Source of the DNA: JABCYV01 sp963696025
GTDB taxonomy: Bacteria; Acidobacteriota; Terriglobia; Terriglobales; Acidobacteriaceae
Assembly: GCA_963696025.1 (NCBI GenBank)
Contig: CAVOII010000017.1
Location: 1 to 64,000, forward strand
Direction: 5' to 3'
Length of the DNA: 64,000 bases
Under the pieces are notes generated by a model. It worked only from the letters and a program-made list of their open reading frames with translations, was not told the DNA's origin and did not search any database. Made by a program: the position numbers and the translations under genes. Every line of letters starts with the position of its first letter. Within the stretch, counting starts at the first letter, position 1. Below, piece after piece: positions 34,183 through 42,786 of this stretch.

Positions 34183-34216
34183 ATCATTTCATAACTTTGC
34201 TAATTGATGAAATGAT
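34183..34216. promoter_or_regulatory. 10-bp perfect inverted repeat over the ArsR-like gene start
   Basis: ATCATTTCAT at 34183-34192 and ATGAAATGAT at 34207-34216 are perfect inverted repeats with a 14-nt spacer. The right arm overlaps the ATG (34212) of a small ArsR-type regulator. This is a plausible operator for autoregulation; ArsR-family dimers bind such imperfect to perfect dyads over their own promoters. Confidence 0.55.
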
Positions 34217-34433
34217 TCTGACAAAACGGGACGGGGATCTGGTCAAAGACGGGGTCTGCGGTTTGCTCATCGCGCGCAAGCTGCGCGTGAGCCAGTCTGC
34301 GGTCACGGAGCATCTGAAGATACTCTCGCAGGCTGGATTCGTCCGCAGTAAACGAATTAAGAAGTGGACCTTTTACAAACGAGATGAGAAAGCAATTCGG
34401 GCTTTCAAACGCGAAATTTCCCAACGGGTTTAA
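34212..34433 (+). CDS. Short ArsR-like winged-helix regulator
   Basis: A 73-residue protein that matches the recognition helix and wing of ArsR/SmtB-type repressors: IARKLRVSQSAVTEHLKILS, then QAGFVRSKRIKKWTFYKRDE. The N-terminal helices normally preceding this (about 25 residues) are mostly missing, so it is short for the family (usually about 100). A TTG at 34197 would add five residues. No cysteines or metal ligands, so it is not a metal sensor of the classic kind. It probably controls itself and the downstream cupin and GNAT, given the dyad over its start. Confidence 0.72.
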   Translation: MILTKRDGDLVKDGVCGLLIARKLRVSQSAVTEHLKILSQAGFVRSKRIKKWTFYKRDEKAIRAFKREISQRV

Positions 34434-34455
34434 GCCCCCAATCAGGAGAAGGAAA

Positions 34456-34836
34456 ATGAGTACTGCTGCGCAATATCCGTATGACACTCGCCTCAATGTG
34501 CTGTACAACCATCTGGAACTGATCGATGAGAAAGCCCTCTCGGACGCGGCTCCGCACCAGTGGTACAACCAGACGCTTTGTCAAGTGAACGCGTCGGTGG
34601 TACGCGTGGGAGTGATCCAGGGCGAGTACCATTGGCACAAACACGATCACGATGATGAGTTCTTCTATGTGGTCGAAGGCAAGTTGCTGGTCGATCTCGA
34701 GGGCCGAACTGTTGAACTCGCACCCCGGCAGGGGCTGGTGGTCTCAAAGGGCGAACTCCACCGCACGCGTGCGCCGCAGCGAACGGTGGTCCTCATGTTC
34801 GAAAATGCCGGAATTGTGCCAACTGGTGACAAGTGA
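34456..34836 (+). CDS. Cupin-domain protein
   Basis: A 126-residue single-domain cupin. Metal-binding motif 1 is YHWHKHDHDDEFFYVVEGKL (two His, a Glu and Gly in the expected spacing, about 61-80), and motif 2 is LVVSKGELHRTRAPQR, with His near 102. Function could be isomerase, dioxygenase or regulatory ligand binding; not predictable. AGGAGAAGG lies just before the ATG, the strongest ribosome-binding site in this cluster. It follows the ArsR-like gene by 22 nt. Confidence 0.88.
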   Translation: MSTAAQYPYDTRLNVLYNHLELIDEKALSDAAPHQWYNQTLCQVNASVVRVGVIQGEYHWHKHDHDDEFFYVVEGKLLVDLEGRTVELAPRQGLVVSKGELHRTRAPQRTVVLMFENAGIVPTGDK

Positions 34837-34861
34837 TGACGAGGATTCTGGGGGCTGACAA

Positions 34862-35350
34862 ATGACTTTAGTGGTGCGCAGGATTGAGGCCCGCGATGAG
34901 CGGCGCTGGCGCAGGCTGTGGGACGGTTACACTCGTTTTTATGAGAGGGAACCATGCGCGGCGGTCACGAGTCACACCTGGGCGCGGATTATGGACCCGA
35001 CCTCCTCGGTTTACGCGATCGTCGCTGAAGGCGAGGACCAAGGCGTCGTGGGCATCGCCAACTACGTCATTCATGAGACTACTTTGGCGCTCCCTCCTGT
35101 GTGCTACCTGCAGGATTTATTTGTCGATCCCAACACCCGTGGCGCCGGCGCGGGGCGGCTCTTGATTGATTGGCTAGTGAAGGAAATGACGACTGAGGGC
35201 TGGTCACGCCTTTACTGGCACACCAAAGAAAACAACTACCGTGCCCGGGCACTTTATGACAAATACACATCCCACAGCGGCTTCGTGCGGTACGTAATCA
35301 CAAATCCAGCTTCCGGCCAGGGCCTAGAGCACCGACGAACCCACGGATAG
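34862..35350 (+). CDS. GNAT acetyltransferase
   Basis: A 162-residue GNAT acetyltransferase. Motif A: YLQDLFVDPNTRGAGAGRLL, with R-G-A-G-A-G binding acetyl-CoA; motif B: WHTKENNYRARALYDKYTSH. The N-terminus VVRRIEARDERRWRRLWDGY matches a common soil-bacterial group. Substrate unknown. It lies 25 nt after the cupin and is probably in the same operon as the ArsR-like regulator. Confidence 0.88.
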   Translation: MTLVVRRIEARDERRWRRLWDGYTRFYEREPCAAVTSHTWARIMDPTSSVYAIVAEGEDQGVVGIANYVIHETTLALPPVCYLQDLFVDPNTRGAGAGRLLIDWLVKEMTTEGWSRLYWHTKENNYRARALYDKYTSHSGFVRYVITNPASGQGLEHRRTHG

Positions 35351-35452
35351 TGGAATCTCATCAAATTTAGGCCGCGGATTCCCCTTGCGCAGCTAAAATG
35401 GCCGAGAGCGAATCCAAAGAGCCTTTTTTGGCGTAGGCGAAAGGATGTCTTT

Positions 35453-35749
35453 ATGCGCAGCGGAAAATATGAATCGTCCGAGGGTGGCGGAAGCGTGGGC
35501 ACGGCAGTAACGTTCCTGCTAATTGGCTTGGGAGCTGGCGCGCTGGTTGGCCTGCTGCTGGCTCCGAAGACCGGTAAGCAGTTCCGTAAGGAGCTACGTG
35601 AACGATACGACGATGCTCGAGAGGCGATGGAAGAGCTCGCGGACGAAGCCAAAGATCGGGTCGAGGAGGCGCTCGACCGCGGCTCGGACATCGCGGAGAA
35701 AGTTCGGGACAAGGTAGCGCCCCTGACCAAGGGCATCCGTAGAGGATAA
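35453..35749 (+). CDS. YtxH-domain protein
   Basis: A 98-residue YtxH-like protein. One TM near the N-terminus (TAVTFLLIGLGAGALVGLLL, about 16-35) is followed by the typical APKTGKQFRKELRERYDD and a long charged helix, probably coiled-coil, to the end. Family members are membrane-anchored general stress proteins. AAGGAT precedes the start by 6 nt; TAAAAT at 35393-35398 could be a promoter -10. Confidence 0.88.
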   Translation: MRSGKYESSEGGGSVGTAVTFLLIGLGAGALVGLLLAPKTGKQFRKELRERYDDAREAMEELADEAKDRVEEALDRGSDIAEKVRDKVAPLTKGIRRG

Positions 35750-35789
35750 AGCCGGAGGTTAATGTTCTAACCCGATATCTGGGACGTTT

Positions 35790-36119
35790 CTAGGTTTCGG
35801 GCAGGAATTCGTATTCGTCGATCACGGCGGCCACCGCCACCTTGCCGTCTGGGCCGCCATTGTCCACACGCACCACTTTGCCTTTGCAGCGGACACGAAT
35901 GCTCTCAGTAAGGGTGATTTCCGGGGGGAGCGTAAGAGTGAACTCGATGACCGACCCAGCGGCAATAGCCGAGTCTACGTAAAAGCAAATTCCACGGGCG
36001 CTTACATCACGGGTCTGCGCCGTCTTTTCTGTCCCACCGTCTTCACTGTACGTAACAGAAACGGGTAACCGCAGCGCAAACCGGCGGGTTGCCCGCTTTT
36101 CGTGTTCGCCTTCGGCCAT
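35790..36119 (-). CDS. PilZ-domain protein
   Basis: A 109-residue single-domain protein. RATRRFALRLPVSVTY at its N-terminus gives the RxxxR (R..RF) of PilZ domains, and TRDVSARGICFYVDSA provides the (D/N)xSxxG motif that binds c-di-GMP. All PilZ motifs are present, so it probably binds the messenger and acts as a diffusible effector. GGAGG lies 3 nt before ATG 36119 (short spacing); an in-frame ATG at 36146 is an alternative. The c-di-GMP synthase/phosphodiesterase at 44893 is in the same window. Confidence 0.85.
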   Translation of the reverse strand: MAEGEHEKRATRRFALRLPVSVTYSEDGGTEKTAQTRDVSARGICFYVDSAIAAGSVIEFTLTLPPEITLTESIRVRCKGKVVRVDNGGPDGKVAVAAVIDEYEFLPET

Positions 36120-36207
36120 GGTCCTCCAGTGAGGCCCTGTAAGCATGATGTTTTGCGTGCAGCGTGTCAAGACGGTAGTTCGGCAAGACTTAGGCCTGAC
36201 CCGTGTG

Positions 36208-36253
36208 CCCTGGGTATGCCTTCATGGGCCGACCATGCCTTGCAGGCCCAGGG
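36208..36253. repeat. Nested palindrome between divergent genes
   Basis: CCCTGGG at 36208-36214 pairs with CCCAGGG at 36247-36253, enclosing a second perfect dyad CATGG-GCCGA-CCATG (36223-36237). It lies within the 390 bp between the PilZ gene and the Asp-box gene, where no gene is apparent. Role unknown. Confidence 0.4.
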
Positions 36254-36331
36254 TGCCTTAGCTCAAGCCGCAGCGCCCCGAAATAAGGTGACACTGACGC
36301 AACCTATTGACTGCGACTGTTATGCCAGGCA

Positions 36332-36361
36332 TTGACACGGCGCTGTCAGCCGCTCAATAAT
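36332..36361 (+). promoter_or_regulatory. Promoter candidate for Asp-box protein gene
   Basis: TTGACA (perfect -35), an 18-nt spacer and AATAAT form a sigma-70-like promoter, about 150 nt before the start at 36510. Confidence 0.4.
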
Positions 36362-36509
36362 TCGTTCCCTGATTAGAAGCCTGATCCGGCAATCGCCTAG
36401 AAAAGGCTATTGACGCGGGTTTTCCGAGATCGGATGGGAAAACGGCACGACAATTCGCAAGTAGTCTTCCAGGTTGGTTTGTGCAGAACAAACTTCACAC
36501 AGGAGCGTT

Positions 36510-39404
36510 ATGAAACGAATTTTGTTGTCTCTCAGTTTCCTGCTTCTTTTGTTCATTGCCATCGGATCGGTGCTCACAGCGAATTCCCGAAATGGGGCAG
36601 TGTCCGACCTAAACTCCGCGAAAAAGTCTTCTGATATTCAACAGGAAGAAACAGCAACGACCGCACCGAAAGCCGCTGCTCACAATCGATCCAGCCAGGA
36701 GTGGAATGATACCGGCGAACATGACCTGCCGCCCACCGCGGCGCGTCGTATGGAAAAGCTGATGAGGACGGTGCCCGGCAACGGCGGCGAGGGGCCCGTC
36801 AGTTCGGCAGCGGACTGGAAATTCATGAAGCAGGCTTATCCCGGCAAAGACATCTCTCTGGACAAGATTGAGGGGGCGCGCGCAGCCCACGCTTCGCACC
36901 TGGCAAAAGGCTTTGCCAACGACGCCGTATCAGCGGCATCAACCTGGACGTCATTAGGCCCCAGTAGCGCGCTGTATCCATTGTTTCGCTTCCGAGACTC
37001 ATTCAACTACGTGCCCAATGCCTATTTTGCTGGAGGGCGTACGACTGCGCTGGCAATCGATCCCGCGTGCGTCCCTGGAAACTGCCGCCTATATGCCACT
37101 CCCGCCGGTGGTGGCGTGTGGCGCACCAATGATGCCCTGGCGGCCGAGCCAGTTTGGACTTATGTCTCTGGCTCCTTTGGCATTAACGCCGCGTCATCGG
37201 TAGCCCTGGACCCGAACAACAGCAACAATGTGTGGGTAGGTACCGGCGAGGCGAACGCCTCCGGTGACAGCGAGGCTGGCGTTGGTCTGTATAAATCCAC
37301 CGATGGTGGAGACACCTGGAGTGGGCCAATAGGCAAGAATGTCTTTAACGCGCGGGCGATCGGTTCGATTGCCGTCGACCCATCGGATTCGAACACGATT
37401 TACGCAGCCACCGTACGCGCGGTGCGGGGCATATCGTCGGTGACTGGCGGCGCGGTAAGCTTGGCGCCCGGGGCACCTCCCTGGGGACTCTACAAATCGA
37501 CGGATGGCGGCGTTACCTGGTCGTTCATCTTCAATGGAGCCCAGTCAACGGCCGGCTGCACTAATACCCTCAATGTGGCGCATAACTTGACACTTTGTTC
37601 GGTGCGCGGAGTGCGTCGCGTGGTGCTCGATCCGGTCAACCCGAAAATCGTATACGCGTCGGCATATGCAAAAGGTGTCTGGCGATCGCACGACGGCGGC
37701 AGCACCTGGAACCAGATATTCCTGCCCATCGCCGACGGGCCTTCTACCAGCTTTACGGAGAGACCGGAGATTGCGGTGAACAAGTTGCCAAATGGAGACA
37801 CAAGAATGTACTTAGTGATTGGGCAAGTTGGTGCGCCTCCTGCTCAGACTTTTCGGAGCAACAATGTAGCCACCGGCACTCCCAATTTCGCCCTTCTTAC
37901 CAGTAAGAACCCAGCTTCTCGCCTATACGCCACGTTCAATTCCTGCGAAGGGCAATGCTGGTACGACAACTTTGTATACACACCCCCGGGCAACCCAGAC
38001 GTCGTATACGTCGGGGGATCGTACGCCTATGGTGAAACCGGAAACATCTCGAATGGACGCGGCGTCGTGCTCTCCACCGACGGTGGACAGACCTTCACCG
38101 ATATGACGATGGATGCAACCGACTTCCTGCATCCCAATGGTTTGCATCCTGACCAGCACACCTTGGTTACGAATCCCGGCAATCCCTTGCAGTTCTTCGA
38201 GGGTGGCGACGGCGGAATCATGCGCTCCAGCGGAGTTTTGGCTAACGGCTCCGCGAACTGCGCTCCCCGTGGCATCACAGGCGTGGCCCTCAGCCGTTGC
38301 CAGCAACTGCTCTCGCAGGTTCCAAGTCAGCTGCAGAGCCTGAACAGAGGACTCTCCACGCTTCAGTTTTACAGCGTCTCTATAAGCCCGTTCGACTCGA
38401 CACTGGTTTTGGGCGGTACGCAGGACAACGGTACGTGGCAGTCCACCAAGACGGCTGGCCTGTTTCTGAACACCATGATTGGCGACGGTGGGCAGTCCGG
38501 GTTTGACGCAGTCAATCCGAAATTCCGTTTCCACACTTTTTTCGACGCTCAAGTCGACGTGAACTTCAGCAATGGGGCAATTGCCGACTGGAACTGGATC
38601 AGTGATCCCATCGTCAACACAGGAGAGGAGTTCTACGTTCCCATCATCAGCGATCCGAAAGTTAGCGGGACGATGTTTGTGGGAACAGCCACCGTTTATC
38701 GCACCAAGACTCATGGAATGGGAACCTATAACCTTTCAGAGTTCCGTGCCCAGTGCAATGAATGGACCGGTGTGGATACCCTGGGGAAGTGCGGCGATTG
38801 GGTGACGATCGGTGCCACTTCGCTGACCTCGACAAGTCTAGGCACGTTGGCGGGAGGCTCTGTAGCTGCGGTTCAAAGGACCGCGAGCGACACCTCCACG
38901 CTGTGGGCGGCGACGAGCACCGGGCGCGTCTTCATCTCCCACAATGCCGATACCGATCCGAACACTTCGGTTGTGTTCACGCGTATTGACACCAGTTCCG
39001 CAGCGGCTCCCAACCGATTCGTGACTGGGATCTCCATCGACCCCGCGAATGCCAACCACGCTTGGATCTCTTACGACGGATACAGCGCAAGCACGCCGTC
39101 AACTCCCGGCCATGTGTTCGAGGTGATCTATGACCCGGTTGCGCAGACGGCAACATTCACCGACCGGAGCTTCGACCTGAGAGACCTTCCGATCACTGAC
39201 GTCGCGCTCGATAGCATGACCGGGGACCTCTACGCATCGAGCGATTTTGGCGTATATCGCTTAGCATCTGGGTCGACGATCTGGAGGCTGGCAGCAAAGG
39301 GAATGCCTAACGTCGAGATCTCGGGTTTGACCATCGTGCCGGGCGCACGCCTGCTTTACGCAGCGTCGCACGGCCTGGGAGCCTGGGTGCTGAAGCTTCC
39401 CTGA
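36510..39404 (+). CDS. Large secreted Asp-box (BNR) repeat protein
   Basis: A 964-residue exported protein beginning MKRILLSLSFLLLLFIAIGS (signal or anchor). The body is a sialidase/Vps10-type propeller with repeated Asp boxes S-x-D-G-G-x-T-W: YKSTDGGDTWSG, YKSTDGGVTWSF, WRSHDGGSTWNQ and STDGGQTFTD. Blades also contain VALDPNNSNNVWVGTGEAN- and AVDPSDSNTIYAAT-like segments. No catalytic sialidase triad is evident, so it may be a binding propeller or a hydrolase of another kind. AGGAG sits 5 nt before ATG. Followed by a strong terminator. It is one of the longest proteins here and may reside at the cell surface. Confidence 0.87.
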   Translation: MKRILLSLSFLLLLFIAIGSVLTANSRNGAVSDLNSAKKSSDIQQEETATTAPKAAAHNRSSQEWNDTGEHDLPPTAARRMEKLMRTVPGNGGEGPVSSAADWKFMKQAYPGKDISLDKIEGARAAHASHLAKGFANDAVSAASTWTSLGPSSALYPLFRFRDSFNYVPNAYFAGGRTTALAIDPACVPGNCRLYATPAGGGVWRTNDALAAEPVWTYVSGSFGINAASSVALDPNNSNNVWVGTGEANASGDSEAGVGLYKSTDGGDTWSGPIGKNVFNARAIGSIAVDPSDSNTIYAATVRAVRGISSVTGGAVSLAPGAPPWGLYKSTDGGVTWSFIFNGAQSTAGCTNTLNVAHNLTLCSVRGVRRVVLDPVNPKIVYASAYAKGVWRSHDGGSTWNQIFLPIADGPSTSFTERPEIAVNKLPNGDTRMYLVIGQVGAPPAQTFRSNNVATGTPNFALLTSKNPASRLYATFNSCEGQCWYDNFVYTPPGNPDVVYVGGSYAYGETGNISNGRGVVLSTDGGQTFTDMTMDATDFLHPNGLHPDQHTLVTNPGNPLQFFEGGDGGIMRSSGVLANGSANCAPRGITGVALSRCQQLLSQVPSQLQSLNRGLSTLQFYSVSISPFDSTLVLGGTQDNGTWQSTKTAGLFLNTMIGDGGQSGFDAVNPKFRFHTFFDAQVDVNFSNGAIADWNWISDPIVNTGEEFYVPIISDPKVSGTMFVGTATVYRTKTHGMGTYNLSEFRAQCNEWTGVDTLGKCGDWVTIGATSLTSTSLGTLAGGSVAAVQRTASDTSTLWAATSTGRVFISHNADTDPNTSVVFTRIDTSSAAAPNRFVTGISIDPANANHAWISYDGYSASTPSTPGHVFEVIYDPVAQTATFTDRSFDLRDLPITDVALDSMTGDLYASSDFGVYRLASGSTIWRLAAKGMPNVEISGLTIVPGARLLYAASHGLGAWVLKLP

Positions 39405-39476
39405 AGCAGTTCATCCTCGCTATTGCGAGGGTTGGTCAAGTCAGGTTTCCCGCAGAAAGGTAAATGGTTAATTCAG

Positions 39477-39533
39477 CTCCGAGTACCCCCCTTTCCAACT
39501 TCTGGAAAGGTGGGGTCTCGGAGTTTCGTTTTC
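39477..39533 (+). terminator. Strong terminator after the Asp-box gene, 65 nt before trpG
   Basis: CTCCGAG (39477-39483) pairs with CTCGGAG (39517-39523), and between them CCCCCCTTTCC pairs with GGAAAGGTGGGG around an AACTTCT loop, with one bulge. It is followed by TTTCGTTTTC. A second small hairpin CCTCGC-TATT-GCGAGG (39415-39430) follows the stop codon. Because the stem precedes trpG, it could also attenuate, but no Trp-rich leader peptide is seen. Confidence 0.75.
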
Positions 39534-39597
39534 TTTCCCAAACTCCTTTTTGCAATCCAGGACAGATTTTGAATTAAACTTGTGGTCAACGTCCCTC

Positions 39598-40179
39598 ATG
39601 GTTTTTGTCCTCGACAACTACGATTCGTTTACTTACAACCTTGTTCAGTACCTTGGCGAATTGGGTGTGGAAGTCGAAGTTCGCCGCAACGACCAGCTAA
39701 CGGTTGCCGAGATTGAGGCAATGCGTCCTGAGAGGATCGTGCTCTCACCGGGACCGTGTACGCCGCAGGACGCGGGAATCAGCATCGATACAGTCCGGCA
39801 TTTCGCCGGTAAGGTTCCCGTGCTGGGCGTCTGTCTCGGTCATCAGGCTATCGGCGCGGCATTTGGCGGCAAAGTGGTCCGCGCTAAGAACCTGATGCAC
39901 GGCAAGACCAGCGAAGTCCAGCACGACGGGCGGACAGTCTTCGGCGGTCTTTCGTCCCCGATGACGGCCACGCGCTACCACTCGCTGGTCGTGCAAGAGG
40001 ATGGATTGCCTGCGGACTTAGAGATCAGCGCGTTCACCACAGAGCGCGACGGGTCACGCACTATTATGGGCCTGCGGCACAAGAAGTTTGCCGTAGAAGG
40101 CGTCCAGTTTCATCCAGAAAGCGTGCTGACCTCTGACGGAAAGAAACTGGTGCAGAATTTCCTGGAGATGAGCGGCTAG
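39598..40179 (+). CDS. trpG: Anthranilate/aminodeoxychorismate synthase glutamine amidotransferase
   Basis: A 193-residue class I glutamine amidotransferase supplying ammonia to anthranilate synthase or, as PabA, to aminodeoxychorismate synthase. VLDNYDSFTYNLVQYLGELG at the start is diagnostic. Catalytic Cys79 is in LGVCLGHQAIG, and His172/Glu174 in VQFHPES complete the triad. The ATG at 39598 is chosen because the protein then starts exactly at the conserved MVFVLDNYDS; no clear ribosome-binding site. It faces trpE head-to-head at the 3-prime ends rather than lying in a trpEG operon. Confidence 0.93.
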   Translation: MVFVLDNYDSFTYNLVQYLGELGVEVEVRRNDQLTVAEIEAMRPERIVLSPGPCTPQDAGISIDTVRHFAGKVPVLGVCLGHQAIGAAFGGKVVRAKNLMHGKTSEVQHDGRTVFGGLSSPMTATRYHSLVVQEDGLPADLEISAFTTERDGSRTIMGLRHKKFAVEGVQFHPESVLTSDGKKLVQNFLEMSG

Positions 40180-40277
40180 GTCCCTATGTACGCGAAGCAG
40201 GCTTTTGTTAACCGAGCTCAACCTAGATTCCGTCGGGAAAACCGTGGGGACGCAGACGGGGACTCGCGAAAAGACCT

Positions 40278-41762
40278 CTAATCGCCTCCTCTGGCCGTCT
40301 TCACCGCTCGCAACACTGCCTGTGCTTTGTTCATGCACTCCTCGAATTCTCGCGCCGGATCGGAGTCGGCGACAATGCCGGCCCCGGCTTGCAGATATGC
40401 CTTCCTGCCCTGCATCAACATGGTTCGGATTGCAATGCAGGAATCTAGATTGCCGGCGAAATCGGCGTAGAGCACAGAGCCGCCGTAAATACCACGCCGC
40501 CTTGGCTCCAACTCTTCGATGATCTGCATGGCGCGGACTTTGGGCGCGCCGCTCAGAGTGCCTGCCGGGAAGCAGGCAGCAAATGCGTCGAGCGCGTCGA
40601 GGTCGTTTCGCAATTTCCCTTCGAGCGCAGAAACCAGATGCATAACGTGCGAGTAGCGCTCCACGTACATCAGGTCTTTCACCTTCACCGAACCGTATTC
40701 ACTCACTCGGCCCAGATCGTTGCGCCCGAGATCGACTAGCATCACATGCTCGGCGCGTTCCTTTTCGTCCCCGAGCATTTCCTTTTCCAGCCGGATGTCT
40801 TCGGCTTCATCACGGCCTCGCGGATGGGTGCCGGCGATTGGCCGGTATTCGAGCTTGCGTCCGCTCGCACGCACCAGCATCTCGGGGGACGAGCCCAGAA
40901 TATGGGTGTTGGCGCCCATGCGAAGAAAATACAAATAGGGCGACGGATTCACCCTACGCAGCGCGCGATAAATATCAAACGGAGCGACAGCGGGCGCAAA
41001 TTCCAGCCTCAGCGAGAGGACAACCTGATACACATCTCCAGCAGCGATGTATTCTTTGGCCCTTTTGACCGCCTCGAGAAAATGTTGGCGGCTGCTACCC
41101 GCACGAACTTTGAGCTTGCCTTTTGCCGGCTGCAGCGTGTTCTGCCAGTGCGCAGGCCTCAAACCAGCCGCTAGCTTCTTCTCCAGAATCGCAATGTCAG
41201 CCACGGCACGATCGTAAGCCCGTCGCGGACTCTCGCCCGAGACGTCGGCGGTGGCGATGATGTGTATCTGGTGGTGCAGGTGGTCGAATGCGAGCAGACG
41301 ATCGAAAAACATCAGCACACAATCCGGCAGAGAAACATCGTCCTTCGCGTGTTGGCCGATATTCTCCAGTTGGCGGACGATATCGTAGCTGAAATAACCC
41401 ACCGCGCCTGCAGTGAACGGCGGCAGCCCTGGGACTGTCGCCGGACGGTGTTCTCGCAGAAGTTCTTTAACAACCTGGATGGCGCTGCCCTGGCGCGTTT
41501 CCTCGCGCCTCCGCTTTCGTAGCGTCACATTCTCGCCGCGCGCCTGCAACCGCATATAAGGCCGCGCCCCCAGAAAGGTGTAGCGGCCGATTTGCTCGCC
41601 ACGTTCCACCGACTCCAGCAGGAAGGACTCGGGTTCGTTGGCCGCGATGGCTAAAAACGCGGAGACGGGCGTCAGCAAGTCGGCAGTCACCGACTTCACC
41701 ACTGGCACCAGCGTGGCCTCGCGGGCGAGGCGCGAAAATTCCTGGTAATTCGGACAGAGCAT
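40278..41762 (-). CDS. trpE: Anthranilate synthase component I
   Basis: A 494-residue chorismate-using enzyme making anthranilate with TrpG. FLLESVERG at 47-55 carries the LLES motif for tryptophan feedback inhibition. GSSPEMLVRASGRKLEYRPI and AGTHPRG (catalytic region), DLGRNDLGRVSEYGSVKV and CFPAGTLSGAPKVRAMQIIE are all standard. PIAGT points to TrpE rather than PabB, although the two can be hard to tell. Convergent with trpG, which is unusual; the pair is probably regulated separately or driven by different promoters. Confidence 0.93.
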   Translation of the reverse strand: MLCPNYQEFSRLAREATLVPVVKSVTADLLTPVSAFLAIAANEPESFLLESVERGEQIGRYTFLGARPYMRLQARGENVTLRKRRREETRQGSAIQVVKELLREHRPATVPGLPPFTAGAVGYFSYDIVRQLENIGQHAKDDVSLPDCVLMFFDRLLAFDHLHHQIHIIATADVSGESPRRAYDRAVADIAILEKKLAAGLRPAHWQNTLQPAKGKLKVRAGSSRQHFLEAVKRAKEYIAAGDVYQVVLSLRLEFAPAVAPFDIYRALRRVNPSPYLYFLRMGANTHILGSSPEMLVRASGRKLEYRPIAGTHPRGRDEAEDIRLEKEMLGDEKERAEHVMLVDLGRNDLGRVSEYGSVKVKDLMYVERYSHVMHLVSALEGKLRNDLDALDAFAACFPAGTLSGAPKVRAMQIIEELEPRRRGIYGGSVLYADFAGNLDSCIAIRTMLMQGRKAYLQAGAGIVADSDPAREFEECMNKAQAVLRAVKTARGGD

Positions 41763-41897
41763 AGGCAGCGCGGTTGACTCATTATAGGGGACGCTCCACT
41801 GCGGTTACTGTACCCCTGTAACCAGCGAAAGAATTGACGGATGGGTCACGGAGTCGGAAGATGAGGGTTCAGCCGACATCCGCTCAAACGGGGGCGT

Positions 41898-42716
41898 ATG
41901 CAAATCAGGTTCTGGGGCGTACGCGGATCGACGCCGACTCCCCAGCCGGAAAACTTGCGTTATGGCGGCAATACTTCCTGTGTCGAGGTGCGTCTAGACA
42001 GCGGCCTTTACATTTTCGACTGCGGTACCGGCCTCCGTACCCTGGGACATAATCTGCGCCGCGACTTTGCCGATCGTCCCGTCGCTGCCCATGTTTTCGT
42101 CTCCCACTTCCACTGGGACCACATCCAGGGAATCCCATTTTTTGGTCCTCTGTATGACAAGCCAGAAAATCGCTTTATCTTCCACTCCTCCAGCCGGACG
42201 CGCAGTCTGAAACGAGTAATGGAAGAGCAGATGGCCGCTCCTTATTTCCCCGTAGACATGACCGAGATGAAGGCACACCGTGACTTCTACGACATTGAAG
42301 AGGGACGAGTCTCAATGGGTGATTTGACGGTGCAGACGATGTGGTTAAACCATCCCCAAGGCTGCATGGGTTTCCGGCTCGAAACCAAAGAGGGCATAGT
42401 GGTATATGCCACCGATAATGAACCTGGCGACGCGGCGTTTGACCAGAATGTGCGTAAGTTAGCGGCCGACGCGGACGTTCTTATTTACGATGCGCAGTAT
42501 CTTCCCGAAGAATACGCGGCGCGCAAGCGGGGCTGGGGACACAGCCACTGGCGCGAAGCAATCAACGTCGTGATGGAGAGCGGAGCGAAGGAGTTGGTCT
42601 TGTATCACCACGATCCTGACCACGACGACGCCTGCATCGACAAAGTGGTAAAAGACGCGCGCAATTACTATCCCAGAGTGCGGGCCGCGGCGGAGGGGAT
42701 GGAGATCACAATCTAA
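41898..42716 (+). CDS. Metallo-beta-lactamase-fold hydrolase
   Basis: A 272-residue MBL-fold protein. Zinc motif SHFHWDHIQGIP at 69-80 (HxHxDH) is complete. Asp in VVYATDNEPGDA and His in VLYHHDPDHDDACID are probable further ligands. The beginning MQIRFWGVRGSTPTP is characteristic of a phosphodiesterase/phosphorylcholine-esterase-like subgroup related to cyclic-nucleotide phosphodiesterases. Cytosolic; substrate not known. No strong ribosome-binding site. It lies between trpE and glnS. Confidence 0.87.
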   Translation: MQIRFWGVRGSTPTPQPENLRYGGNTSCVEVRLDSGLYIFDCGTGLRTLGHNLRRDFADRPVAAHVFVSHFHWDHIQGIPFFGPLYDKPENRFIFHSSSRTRSLKRVMEEQMAAPYFPVDMTEMKAHRDFYDIEEGRVSMGDLTVQTMWLNHPQGCMGFRLETKEGIVVYATDNEPGDAAFDQNVRKLAADADVLIYDAQYLPEEYAARKRGWGHSHWREAINVVMESGAKELVLYHHDPDHDDACIDKVVKDARNYYPRVRAAAEGMEITI

Positions 42717-42786
42717 CAGCCACCTCGTTCTTCCGGCAAAGCGGCCTGCTGAGACTCTCCCCAGTCACTTTTTCTGAATGTGTTGG

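Noticed and set aside
34197..34211. TTG start for the ArsR-like regulator at 34197
   Set aside because: No better ribosome-binding site than ATG 34212 and it lies between the dyad arms; kept as an alternative only.
39405..39597. Tryptophan attenuator leader before trpG
   Set aside because: No leader peptide with tandem Trp codons is visible and the hairpin better terminates the preceding gene.
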